DNA from: Frankiaceae bacterium | GTDB lineage: Bacteria > Actinomycetota > Actinomycetes > JAVEEJ01 | Direction: 5' to 3' | Length of the DNA stretch: 18,819 nt | Assembly (NCBI GenBank): GCA_030840515.1 | Contig: JAVEEJ010000322.1 | Location: 1 to 18,819, forward strand | In this document: piece after piece, positions 1-7,371 of the stretch | How positions within the stretch are numbered: the stretch's first letter is position 1 | Layout of the letters: every line of letters begins with the position of its first letter | The notes under the pieces: generated by a model | Database searches by the model: none | Told to the model about the DNA's origin: nothing | Seen by the model: the letters and a program-made list of their open reading frames with translations, nothing else | Program-made: the position numbers and the translations under genes

Positions 1-713
1 AGGCCAACCGCGGCCTCCGCGTGGGCCTCGCCGTGGCCGGAAGCCTCGCCATCGAGGGGCCTGTCGTGCGCTGGGTGGCCGACCACCGTCGCCACCACGC
101 CTACTCCGACCGCGAGGGCGACCCGCACAGCCCGTGGCGTTATGGCGAGTCGTTCCCCGCGCTGTGCAAGGGCCTGTGGCACGCGCACATCGGGTGGATG
201 TTCGACATCGAGCAGACCAGCCAGGAGCGCTTCGCCCCCGACCTGCTCGCCGACAAGGACCTGCAGAAGGTGCACCGCTGGTTCCCGTGGCTCGTGGTCA
301 CCAGCCTGCTCGCCCCGGCGCTCATCGGCGGACTCGTCACCTGGTCCATCCACGGAGCGCTCACGAGCTTCTTCTGGGCCAGCATCATCCGCGTCGGCCT
401 GCTGCACCACGTGACCTGGTCGATCAACTCGATCTGCCACACCTGGGGCGCGAAGCCCTTTAAGTCCCGCGACCGCGCTGCCAACGTCGCGTGGCTCGCG
501 TTCTTGTCGATGGGCGAGTCGTGGCACAACATGCACCACGCTGACCCGACCGCCGCGCGTCACGGCGTGCTCAAGGGCCAGATCGACTCGACCGCGCGCA
601 TCATCTGGTTCTTCGAGAAGCTCGGCTGGGCCTACGACGTGCGCTGGACCAGCAAGGAGCGCCTCGCCAAGCTCGAGGTCGGCTCTCCCGCCGAGGCGGC
701 CGAAGCCGCGTAG
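1..713 (+). CDS. Membrane fatty-acid (acyl-CoA delta-9 type) desaturase, 5'-truncated by the window edge
   Basis: Membrane di-iron desaturases insert a cis double bond into a fatty acyl chain, usually acyl-CoA, at the cytoplasmic face using O2 and an electron donor. The reading frame is open from the first bases with no start codon needed, so the gene begins upstream. Two of the three family histidine boxes are visible: HRRHH (nt 84-98, in a DHRRHHAYSD context) and HNMHH (nt 525-539, after GESW). The first box and first membrane pair lie outside the window. A hydrophobic stretch (LVVTSLLAPALIGGLVTW, about nt 292-345) is a membrane segment, and the C-terminus is soluble and Glu/Ala-rich. A TetR-family gene starts 35 bp downstream on the same strand, which suggests control of lipid unsaturation. 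The family call is firm; the exact regiospecificity is inferred from the style of the histidine boxes. Confidence 0.9.
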   Translation, partial: ANRGLRVGLAVAGSLAIEGPVVRWVADHRRHHAYSDREGDPHSPWRYGESFPALCKGLWHAHIGWMFDIEQTSQERFAPDLLADKDLQKVHRWFPWLVVTSLLAPALIGGLVTWSIHGALTSFFWASIIRVGLLHHVTWSINSICHTWGAKPFKSRDRAANVAWLAFLSMGESWHNMHHADPTAARHGVLKGQIDSTARIIWFFEKLGWAYDVRWTSKERLAKLEVGSPAEAAEAA

Positions 714-718
714 GCGGG

Positions 719-746
719 CGCGATCTCCTCGTACGGCAGGATCGCG
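719..746. promoter_or_regulatory. 28-bp dyad, candidate TetR-family operator
   Basis: CGCGATC (719-725) and GATCGCG (740-746) form a perfect 7-bp inverted repeat. Their shared centre, between 732 and 733, coincides exactly with an inner palindrome CGTACG (730-735). Ten of fourteen base pairs are therefore symmetric. The dyad starts 5 bp after the desaturase stop and ends 2 bp before the TetR GTG start, covering its ribosome-binding region. TetR regulators commonly bind such dyads to repress themselves. A hairpin role in the mRNA is an alternative. Confidence 0.45.
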
Positions 747-748
747 GC

Positions 749-1378
749 GTGACCGAAGGGGACCGCCGCGTCCGGATGAGCGGCAAGGAACGGCGCGAGC
801 AGCTCCTCGACGTGGGCCGCTCGCTGTTCGCCGAACGCGGCTTCGAGGGTGCCTCCATCGAGGAGATCGCCTCGCGCGCCGGAGTCAGCAAGCCCGTGGT
901 CTACGAGCACTTCGGCGGTAAGGAAGGGCTCTACGCCGTCGTCGTCGACCGTGAGATGCAGCGACTGCTAGAGATGACGACCGGCGCGCTGTCGGGCGGC
1001 CACCCACGTGAGCTGTTGGAGCAGGCCGCGAACGCGCTGCTGCAGTACGTCGAGATGCACACCGACGGCTTCCGCATCCTTGTCCGCGACTCACCTGTCG
1101 CGCAGGCCACCGGCACTTTCGCCAGCCTCATCAGCGACATCGCGGTGCAGGTTGAGGGGATCCTCGGCGAGGAGTTCAAGCGGCGCGGGTACGACGGCAA
1201 GCTCGCACCGATGTACTCCCAGATGCTCGTCGGCATGGTCGCCCTCACCGGTCAGTGGTGGCTCGACGTGCGCAAGCCCAAGCGCGAAGAAGTCGCGGCC
1301 CACCTGGTGAACCTGGCCTGGAACGGCCTGTCAGACCTGGAGAAGAAGCCGAAGCTGCTGGGGCGCAAGCCGGGTTGA
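749..1378 (+). CDS. TetR/AcrR-family transcriptional regulator
   Basis: The 209-residue product has the typical TetR layout: an N-terminal helix-turn-helix domain and an all-helical ligand-binding/dimer domain. The HTH spans about residues 13-58 and includes LFAERGFEGASIEEIASRAG and VSKPVVYEHFGGKEGLY, the classic recognition-helix signature. The rest, to residue 209, is variable and does not reveal the ligand. The GTG at 749 has a weak GGCAGG upstream; an ATG at 776 (MSGKERREQ) preceded by GAAGGGGA is an equally possible start. It follows the desaturase by 35 bp on the same strand and converges with the SGNH gene (6-bp gap). Given this position it may sense acyl-CoA or fatty acids and control the desaturase, in the manner of DesT-type regulators. 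That function is inference from context only. Confidence 0.92.
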   Translation: MTEGDRRVRMSGKERREQLLDVGRSLFAERGFEGASIEEIASRAGVSKPVVYEHFGGKEGLYAVVVDREMQRLLEMTTGALSGGHPRELLEQAANALLQYVEMHTDGFRILVRDSPVAQATGTFASLISDIAVQVEGILGEEFKRRGYDGKLAPMYSQMLVGMVALTGQWWLDVRKPKREEVAAHLVNLAWNGLSDLEKKPKLLGRKPG

Positions 1379-1384
1379 GCTCGC

Positions 1385-2344
1385 TCAGCCGACTTTCCGG
1401 ATCACCGCGATGACGTGCTCGGTCAGGATCCGAGCGCCGATGCCGTTGAGGTGGTACTCGTCGGCGAACGCGGTTCGGCCCGCGGGGATCCCTTCGAACC
1501 CGTCGACGTACACAGCCCCCGTGTCGGCCGCGAGCTGCCTGAGCGCCTCATGGATCAAGGGCTGCTCCCCAGCCGGCAGGTAGGTGGCGATGTCCTGCTC
1601 AAGGCTGGGCATGTCCACCAGGACGATGGTGACCCCTTGGTGACGTGCGCCCTCGAGCGCCTTCCGGACCACTGTCAACGTCCGCGTCATCTCGAAGCGG
1701 GCGAAGACCTCCTTGAGGCCCGCCCTCCGACGCTCATTCGGGGCCCGGAATACGCGGTCGTCGAAGAACGTGAGGTCGCCGAACCGATCGTTTCGGCTCG
1801 CGCTCTCTGGCGCACCCGGGTCCTGGCCCCCGTACGCTTCGTCGAGGCGTGGACGCAGCCGTGCTAAGCCAGATATCCGTTCAAGCCGCTGCTTCTGCCG
1901 GAGCCAGAAGCCGGCCCGCCCCGTCTGGAGCAGACGGCCTTCTGAGCGCAGGTACTCCCGCACAGGGGACTGGAAATGGTCGTTGAGGTCTCTGGCCATG
2001 AGACCGATGACGATCACGTGGGGATGCAGTTCGGGCAGCACGACGTCCTGCAGCCAATGTGCGGTCAGCTGGGCATTGCCGCCGCCAAGTGCTGCGTTGT
2101 ATGCCGGTATCCCCGCAGTGGACATCGTGCGCGCTCGTATGCCGCGGTCGACCACCGACGATCCCACCAGCGCGACGTCCGGAGATGTTGCTGCGAGGGT
2201 CTCGATGCGCTGCTGCTTCTGCTGCGCTTCCGGCAGAAACCAGGTGTTGGGCGGCGGCAAACGGTCGGCGACGGACCGGGCGCCGGTGTCCGCGACGACC
2301 AGCGTGAGCAGTCCGCAGGCTAGTCCTGCGAGGAGGCGGCGCAT
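1385..2344 (-). CDS. SGNH-hydrolase-like secreted or anchored protein, partner of the MBOAT acyltransferase
   Basis: The 319-residue protein starts with a short basic and hydrophobic segment (MRRLLAGLACGLLTLVVA) that should be a signal anchor or signal peptide, placing the rest outside the membrane. SGNH blocks are visible: VALVGSSVVDRG with the nucleophile serine at about 62-63, a Gly/Asn-rich GGGNAQL at about 87-93, a GLMARDLND block near 114, and a C-terminal DEYH with Asp295 and His298. This matches the AlgX/AlgJ, PatB and DltD-like group that transfers acyl groups received from an MBOAT partner to an exported glycan. Its ATG overlaps the MBOAT stop as ATGA (2342-2346), indicating translational coupling. 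No glycan-synthesis gene is adjacent, so the acceptor is unknown. A free esterase is a less likely alternative. Confidence 0.8.
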   Translation of the reverse strand: MRRLLAGLACGLLTLVVADTGARSVADRLPPPNTWFLPEAQQKQQRIETLAATSPDVALVGSSVVDRGIRARTMSTAGIPAYNAALGGGNAQLTAHWLQDVVLPELHPHVIVIGLMARDLNDHFQSPVREYLRSEGRLLQTGRAGFWLRQKQRLERISGLARLRPRLDEAYGGQDPGAPESASRNDRFGDLTFFDDRVFRAPNERRRAGLKEVFARFEMTRTLTVVRKALEGARHQGVTIVLVDMPSLEQDIATYLPAGEQPLIHEALRQLAADTGAVYVDGFEGIPAGRTAFADEYHLNGIGARILTEHVIAVIRKVG

Positions 2345-3774
2345 CAGAACTGGAAGTAGATGAAGGGCGCTGCCGCGCCGCCGCTGAAGACCAGGATCGC
2401 CGCCACTCCCGCAGCCGTCAGGATGCCGTGCAGCGGCGCGGGGACCGCGAGCGCCGGCGTCTCACGCCCCGTGCGCCGCTGGCACAGGTCCACCGCCGCC
2501 AGCAGGGCGATGCCGCCGAGCACGAGCACCCACCCCGCTCGGTCGAAGTAGACGGAGGTTCCTCGCTGGAAGCTGAGCAGCCCCTGCAGGTACTCCCCAG
2601 TCTGCCGCACGGACGTCGCGCGGAAGGGGATCCAGCACAACGCCACGACGCCGAAGGTGAGGACGACGGCAGGAAGATCACGCCAGCCCAGGCTGGCGAG
2701 GCTGCGCTCGGCGGGCTTGTTCTCCCGCCAGCGCCGATGCAGTCCGAGCAGGGTCCCGTGCAGCGCACCCCAGACCACGAAGGTCGCCGCAGCGCCGTGC
2801 CACAGCCCGCCGATCACCATGGTCAGCCAGAGGTTGCGGTAGGTCCGCCGACGCGACCCTCGGTTGCCGCCGAGCGGCACGTAGAGGTAGTCCCGCAGCC
2901 ACGACGAGAGCGAGATGTGCCAGGTCCGCCAGAACTCGGTGATGCTCCGCGACAGGTAAGGCTGGCGGAAGTTCACGAGCAGCTCGATGCCGAACAGGCG
3001 GGACGAGCCGCGGGCGATGTCGCTGTAGCCGGAGAAGTCTCCGTAGATCTGGGCCGCGAAGCCGAGCGCCCCCATCGTCAGGCTCAGCCACGACGCGGAA
3101 CCGGGGTTGGCGAACACCGCGTTGACCGGCGCCGCGACCGTGTCGGCCACCACGACCTTCTTCACCAGGCCGAGCAGGATCAGGTAGAGCCCGGAGCCGA
3201 CCTCCTCGCGCCCAGGGGCGACGCGGTCATGCGTGAACTGAGGGAGCTGCTTGTCGGCCCGGCCGATGGGCCCGGCGACCAACTGGGGGAAGTAGGCCAC
3301 GAAGACCGCGAAGGTCAGCAGGTCATGGCTCGCGCTGATGTGCCGCCGGTAGACGTCGAAGGTGTAGCTGATGCCGTGGAACGTGTAGAAGCTGATCCCG
3401 ATCGGCAGCAGGATCCGAAGCGTCGGCACATCGAGCGGGACCCCGAGCCGGTGCGCCAGCGAGCTCGCCGAATGGACGAAGAACCCCGCGTACTTGAAGA
3501 ACCCCAGCACCCCGAGGTTGCTGACGATGCTGATCGCGAAGATCTGCCAGCGTCGCGCGTCGTCCGCGTCGTGGCGCTCCAGTGCGCGGCCCACGGCGAA
3601 GTCGACCAGCGTGGTGAACCACATGAGCGCGAGGAACCGGTAGTCGAACACCCCGTAGAAGACGTAGGACGCGACGAGCAGCATCGCGTTCTGCCGCGAC
3701 CGATGACGGAGCGCGTAGTAGAGCAGCAGCACGACCGGCAGGAACACCGCGTACTGCAACGAGTTGAAGACCAC
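2344..3774 (-). CDS. MBOAT-family membrane O-acyltransferase (AlgI-like)
   Basis: MBOAT proteins of the AlgI/PatA/DltB group move an acyl group, usually acetyl, across the membrane to an extracytoplasmic partner that esterifies a polysaccharide. The 476-residue product is strongly hydrophobic with about ten membrane segments, beginning LQYAVFLPVVLLLYYAL. Family landmarks are in order: SYVFYGVFDYRFL (36-48), GISFYTFHGISYTFDVYR (126-143), DFSGYSDIARG (246-256), the FWRTWHISLSSWLRDYLYVP block (281-300) and GGLWHGAAATFVVWGALHG (322-340) with the expected catalytic His326. The GTG start at 3774 has a strong GGGAGGGG ribosome site (3781-3788) 6 nt upstream. Its stop overlaps the SGNH gene start as ATGA, so the two form an operon. 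It diverges from the DUF72 gene. The family is certain; the substrate is unknown. Confidence 0.93.
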   Translation of the reverse strand: MVFNSLQYAVFLPVVLLLYYALRHRSRQNAMLLVASYVFYGVFDYRFLALMWFTTLVDFAVGRALERHDADDARRWQIFAISIVSNLGVLGFFKYAGFFVHSASSLAHRLGVPLDVPTLRILLPIGISFYTFHGISYTFDVYRRHISASHDLLTFAVFVAYFPQLVAGPIGRADKQLPQFTHDRVAPGREEVGSGLYLILLGLVKKVVVADTVAAPVNAVFANPGSASWLSLTMGALGFAAQIYGDFSGYSDIARGSSRLFGIELLVNFRQPYLSRSITEFWRTWHISLSSWLRDYLYVPLGGNRGSRRRTYRNLWLTMVIGGLWHGAAATFVVWGALHGTLLGLHRRWRENKPAERSLASLGWRDLPAVVLTFGVVALCWIPFRATSVRQTGEYLQGLLSFQRGTSVYFDRAGWVLVLGGIALLAAVDLCQRRTGRETPALAVPAPLHGILTAAGVAAILVFSGGAAAPFIYFQF

Positions 3775-3799
3775 CTACCGCCCCTCCCAGCGCCGGTGC

Positions 3800-3805
3800 A
3801 CATTA
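3800..3805 (-). promoter_or_regulatory. Possible -10 element for the MBOAT/SGNH operon
   Basis: On the minus strand TAATGT sits 25 nt upstream of the MBOAT GTG, leaving a short leader that holds the GGGAGGGG ribosome site (3781-3788). It fits the TAnnnT pattern of primary-sigma promoters in actinobacteria, but no convincing -35 element is visible, so this is a weak call. Confidence 0.25.
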
Positions 3806-3834
3806 GCCCACGCCAGCAGGGGTAGTAGGCGGAA

Positions 3835-4590
3835 ATGCTGTGGATCGGGATGTCTGGCTGGCAGTACGCCGACTGGCGCGACCGGCTCTACGCCGGGGTC
3901 CCGCAGAAGCGCTGGCTCGAGCGCTACTGGCAGTCGTTCTGCACGGTCGAGCTCAACGCCTCGTTCTACCGGCTGCCCAAGCGCGAGACCTTCGAGACCT
4001 GGCGCGAGCGCACGCCACCCGACGCGGTCTTCACAGTCAAGGCCAGCCGCTACCTCACCCACATCAAGCGGTTGCGTGAGCCTGAGGAGCCCGTCGCCCG
4101 CTTCGTCGGTGTGGCCTCGGCCCTCGGTGACCGACTCGGTCCGGTGCTCATCCAGCTCCCGCCTGACTTCAAGGCCGACCCCGGAGGGCTGGAGCAGACG
4201 ATGGCTCTGTTCCCGGCCGACTGGCGGCTCGCCGTCGAACCGCGACACGAGTCGTGGTGGAACGACGAGGTCCGCGCCGTACTCGCATCCCGCAACGCGG
4301 CCATGGTCTGGGCCGACCGGCACGAGAAGCCGGTCACACCACTGTGGCGCACAGCCGACTGGGGCTATGTGCGCTTCCACGAGGGATGTGCCACCTGGCC
4401 CGCCTACCGCCCGGCTGCCATGACCGCTTGGGCCAAGCGACTGCAGGACGAGTACGACGACGCCGATGTCTTCGTCTACTTCAACAACGACCCCACCGGG
4501 GCGGCAGTCCGCGACTCCGCTGTTCTCGCGAAGAAGGCCGCCAGGATCGGCCTCGCCCACACCCGCGCCGACATCCCCGAAACCGCTTGA
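3835..4590 (+). CDS. DUF72 (YecE-like) protein
   Basis: The 251-residue product matches the DUF72 family, a TIM-barrel-like fold with no agreed biochemical role. Characteristic pieces are WIGMSGWQYADWRDRLY at the N-terminus, the FCTVELNASFYRLPKRETFETW block (about 35-56), FTVKASRYLTHIKRL (66-80), LGPVLIQLPPDF, RLAVEPRHESWW and the C-terminal VFVYFNNDPTGAAVRDS. Length and motif order are normal for the family. The ATG at 3835 has a poor upstream ribosome site (AGGCGGA). A 60-bp region separates it from the divergent MBOAT operon, and it converges with the ABC-F gene with a gap of 10 bp. Context gives no clue to function. The family assignment is confident. Confidence 0.9.
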   Translation: MLWIGMSGWQYADWRDRLYAGVPQKRWLERYWQSFCTVELNASFYRLPKRETFETWRERTPPDAVFTVKASRYLTHIKRLREPEEPVARFVGVASALGDRLGPVLIQLPPDFKADPGGLEQTMALFPADWRLAVEPRHESWWNDEVRAVLASRNAAMVWADRHEKPVTPLWRTADWGYVRFHEGCATWPAYRPAAMTAWAKRLQDEYDDADVFVYFNNDPTGAAVRDSAVLAKKAARIGLAHTRADIPETA

Positions 4591-4600
4591 GTCCGAGGTC

Positions 4601-6340
4601 TCAGTCCGACAGCTCGAGCCAGCGCTCCTCCAGGCGCTCGCGTTCCGCCACGACCGCGCGCAAGTCGGAGTCGAATACGGCGACCTTCTCGTACTCAGCA
4701 GCATGAAGCGCCAGCTCGTCGTGCAGCGCAGCCTCACGCGCAGTGAGCTTCTCGATCTGCCGCTCGACCCTGGCGAGCTCCTTCTTCGCGGCCCGCGTGT
4801 CGCCAGCGGACCGGACCACGGGCGGGTTTGACAACGCGACGGGCGCAGCCTGCCCCCGCAGCTCGAGGTACTGGTCCACCCCTCGCGGAAGGTGGCGCAG
4901 CGAGCCGTCGCCGGGAAGCGCGTACACGGCGTCGGTGACGCGCTCGAGGAAGAACCGGTCGTGCGAGACCACCACCAGCGTCCCCGACCATCCATCGAGC
5001 AGGTCCTCGAGCACCTGCAGCACCTCGATGTCGAGGTCGTTGGTGGGCTCGTCCAGCAGCAGCACATTCGGCTCGCCCATCAGCAGCCGAAGCAGCTGCA
5101 GTCGCCGACGCTCTCCGCCGGAGAGGTCGGCCACCGGCGCCCACTGCTTGTCAGCAGTGAAGCCGAACCGCTCGAGCAGCTGGGACGCCGACGCCGACCG
5201 ACCGCGTCCCAGGTCGATGGAGCGGGCGATCTCCTCCACCGCAGGCAGCACGCGCTGCTCGGGGTCGATCTCGGCGATCTCCTGCGAGAGGTAGGCGACC
5301 TTGATGGTGAGGCCGCGCTTCACCCGGCCGTGACCGGGCCGCAGCTCGCCTGTGAGCAGTCGCAGCAGCGACGTCTTCCCTGAGCCGTTCGCCCCGACCA
5401 CACCGACCCGGTCACCCGGGCCGAGCCGCCAGGTCACCCGACGGAGCAAGGTGCGGTCACCGAGGGCAAGGTCGACGTCCTCGATGTCGAGCACGTTCTT
5501 GCCGAGCCGCGCTGTCGCGAAGCGCTCGAGCTCGAGCTTGTCGCGCGCTGGTGGCTCGTCGGCGATGAGTGCGTTGGCCGCCTCGATCCGGAACCGCGGC
5601 TTCGAGGTCCGTGCCGGCGGCCCACGACGCAGCCACGCCAGCTCCTTGCGCATCAGGTTCTTTCGGCGCGACTCGTCCACCGCTGCGATCCGGTCACGCT
5701 CAGCCTTGGCCAAAACATACGACGAGTAGCCGCCGTCGTACTGCTCCACCTTGCCGCCGACGACCTCCCACGTCCGCTCGCTCACCTCGTCGAGGAACCA
5801 CCGGTCGTGGGTGACCACGACAAGTGCGCCTTTGCGCTCGCGCAGATGCCCGGCCAGCCACGTGATCGCCTCGATGTCGAGGTGGTTGGTGGGCTCGTCC
5901 AGCACGAGGAGGTCCGGGTCGTCGACGAGCAGGGCAGCGAGCGCGACCCTGCGTCGCTCGCCCCCCGACATCGGTCCGACGACGCGGTCGAAGTCCCCTT
6001 CGGGGAGCAGTGCAGCCAGCACCGACCGGACCCGGGCGTCGCCGGCCCACACGTGCTCCGGTCGGTCGTGCAACACGATCTCGCGCACGGTCCGCGAAGG
6101 GTTGAGCGCGTCGTGCTGGGCGAGCACGCCCACCGTCACGCCCCCCGTGTGCGTCACTCGACCGGAGTCCGGTGCCTCCATGCGGGTGAGCATCCGGACC
6201 AGGGTCGACTTGCCGTGCCCGTTGCGTCCGACGACCCCGACCCGCTCACCGAACGCGACGCCGAGCGAGACGCCGTCCAGTGGCGTTGCCGTGCCGTAGG
6301 ACTTGGTCACGTTCTCGAGGTTGACGAGGCTGACGGCCAT
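4601..6340 (-). CDS. ABC-F family ATPase (Uup-like, ribosome-associated)
   Basis: ABC-F proteins are soluble tandem ATPases that bind the ribosomal E site and modulate translation; they are not transporters. The 579-residue product has domain 1 with Walker A GRNGHGKST (38-46), signature MSGGERRR (124-131) and Walker B LLVLDEPTNHLD (Glu149). A charged helical linker follows at about 205-265. Domain 2 has GANGSGKTS (316-324), LSGGERRRL (407-414) and LLLDEPTNDLD (Glu431). The last 85 residues are charged and heptad-like (KKELARVERQIEKLTAREAA), a C-terminal coiled coil as in Uup. The ATG at 6340 overlaps the ispE stop as ATGA, so the two are coupled. The frame remains open upstream to 6877, but that part is low-complexity Arg/Gly sequence antisense-like to ispE and is not coding. 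An antibiotic-resistance ABC-F is possible but less likely given the housekeeping context. Confidence 0.95.
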   Translation of the reverse strand: MAVSLVNLENVTKSYGTATPLDGVSLGVAFGERVGVVGRNGHGKSTLVRMLTRMEAPDSGRVTHTGGVTVGVLAQHDALNPSRTVREIVLHDRPEHVWAGDARVRSVLAALLPEGDFDRVVGPMSGGERRRVALAALLVDDPDLLVLDEPTNHLDIEAITWLAGHLRERKGALVVVTHDRWFLDEVSERTWEVVGGKVEQYDGGYSSYVLAKAERDRIAAVDESRRKNLMRKELAWLRRGPPARTSKPRFRIEAANALIADEPPARDKLELERFATARLGKNVLDIEDVDLALGDRTLLRRVTWRLGPGDRVGVVGANGSGKTSLLRLLTGELRPGHGRVKRGLTIKVAYLSQEIAEIDPEQRVLPAVEEIARSIDLGRGRSASASQLLERFGFTADKQWAPVADLSGGERRRLQLLRLLMGEPNVLLLDEPTNDLDIEVLQVLEDLLDGWSGTLVVVSHDRFFLERVTDAVYALPGDGSLRHLPRGVDQYLELRGQAAPVALSNPPVVRSAGDTRAAKKELARVERQIEKLTAREAALHDELALHAAEYEKVAVFDSDLRAVVAERERLEERWLELSD

Positions 6341-7239
6341 CAGCCGACCCGCGGCCCTGGCACCGGACCCTCCGCCACGCGAGTCGTTTTGCACACTGCC
6401 TCGGCTGTCAGCGCCGCGGCGATCCTGATCGCTGCCGCGTGCGAGCGCGCGAGGAACACACAGGTCGGCCCACTGCCGCTCACCATCGCGCCGAGCGCTC
6501 CGAGCTCCCGACCGGCATCCAGCGTCGCGCGGAGCGCCGGCCGAAGGCCGATCGCCGCAGGCTCGAGGTCGTTGTGCAGCGCCGCGCCCAGTCGTTTGGC
6601 ATCTCCGAGGCGCAGCGCCGCCAGCACCTCGTCCGGCGGTGTCGCCTCCGCGCCGGGACCGCGGCGGCGGTCGATCTCGGCGTACACCTCCGGCGTCGAC
6701 AACCCCGTCGCCGCGATCGCGACTACCCAGTGGAAGCTGCCCCGCGCCAGCACCGGGGTCAACACCTGCCCCCGTCCCGTGCCCAAGGCGCATCCGCCCT
6801 GCAGGCAGAACGGCACGTCGCTGCCGAGCTCGGCCGCGAGCTCGGCCAACTGGGCTCGCGAGAGTCCGGTGCCCCACAGCGCGTCGCAGGCCACGAGCGC
6901 GGCAGCGGCGTCAGCGCTCCCTCCCGCCATGCCGCCGGCGACGGGGATCTCCTTGCGGATCCCGATGCGCGCGGCGGCGTCCACACCTGTCCGCTCGGCG
7001 AGCAGCGCGGCCGCGCGCAGTGCGAGGTTCGTCGAGTCGACGGGCACCTCGTCGGCGTCCTGCCCCTTCACCATGACCGTGAGGCCGGGTGCCGGGTAGG
7101 CCGTGACCTCGTCGTAGATCGACAGCGCTTGGAAGACGGTCTGCAGGTCGTGGTAGCCGTCCGGCCTTCGCGGGCCGACCCCGAGGTGCAGGTTCACCTT
7201 CGCCGGCACCCGGACGGTGACGGGCGAGGGAACGGGCAC
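6340..7239 (-). CDS. ispE: 4-diphosphocytidyl-2-C-methyl-D-erythritol kinase
   Basis: IspE phosphorylates the 2-hydroxyl of CDP-methylerythritol with ATP, the fourth step of the MEP isoprenoid pathway, in the cytoplasm. With a GTG start at 7239 the product is 299 residues, near the family length. Motifs are VRVPAKVNLHLGV (9-21), RPDGYHDLQTVFQAL (25-39), the GHMP-kinase ATP loop PVAGGMAGGSADAAA (99-113, with catalytic Asp110) and the C-terminal SGSGPTCVF (254-262). An ATG at 7329 in the same frame would add 30 residues unlike the family. The GTG choice is also favoured by a TAGCCT -10 hexamer 8 nt before it. It lies downstream of rsmA and overlaps the ABC-F gene by ATGA, a layout conserved across actinobacteria. 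Confidence 0.95.
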   Translation of the reverse strand: MPVPSPVTVRVPAKVNLHLGVGPRRPDGYHDLQTVFQALSIYDEVTAYPAPGLTVMVKGQDADEVPVDSTNLALRAAALLAERTGVDAAARIGIRKEIPVAGGMAGGSADAAAALVACDALWGTGLSRAQLAELAAELGSDVPFCLQGGCALGTGRGQVLTPVLARGSFHWVVAIAATGLSTPEVYAEIDRRRGPGAEATPPDEVLAALRLGDAKRLGAALHNDLEPAAIGLRPALRATLDAGRELGALGAMVSGSGPTCVFLARSHAAAIRIAAALTAEAVCKTTRVAEGPVPGPRVG

Positions 7240-7247
7240 GAGCGTCG

Positions 7248-7276
7248 AGGCTACGTGAACCCGGTATCCATGATCA
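7248..7276 (-). promoter_or_regulatory. Possible promoter for leaderless ispE transcription
   Basis: On the minus strand a -10-like TAGCCT (7248-7253) lies 8 nt before the chosen ispE GTG, with TGATCA (7271-7276) 17 nt further upstream as a poor -35. The spacing puts the transcript start at or next to the GTG, as in the leaderless mRNAs common in actinobacteria. The rsmA-ispE gap (7240-7371, 132 bp) is long enough for such an internal promoter. No other structure stands out in that gap. Confidence 0.3.
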
Positions 7277-7371
7277 CGACGGGACGCCCAGCGCCCGGCT
7301 GAGCACGGGCGACCCGGCGCATGTCCCATCGCGATCTTGGCCGCGGGCGGGGCGGGGATCAGAGAGCGGGA

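Noticed and set aside
2428..3825. Long plus-strand open frame opposite the MBOAT gene (465 residues)
   Set aside because: Composition is charged Glu/Arg/Pro/Gln-rich with no domain logic, as expected of an antisense frame in GC-rich DNA; the minus strand encodes an unmistakable MBOAT.
3775..5067. Minus-strand open frame opposite the DUF72 gene and overlapping the end of the ABC-F gene
   Set aside because: It is Ser/Arg/Cys-rich shifted-frame sequence over two well-supported genes.
6341..6877. In-frame upstream extension of the ABC-F gene that would give a 758-residue protein
   Set aside because: The extra sequence is low-complexity Arg/Gly/Ala, runs in a shifted frame through ispE, and the ABC-F family start (MAVSLVNLENVTKSYG) is at the ATGA overlap at 6340.
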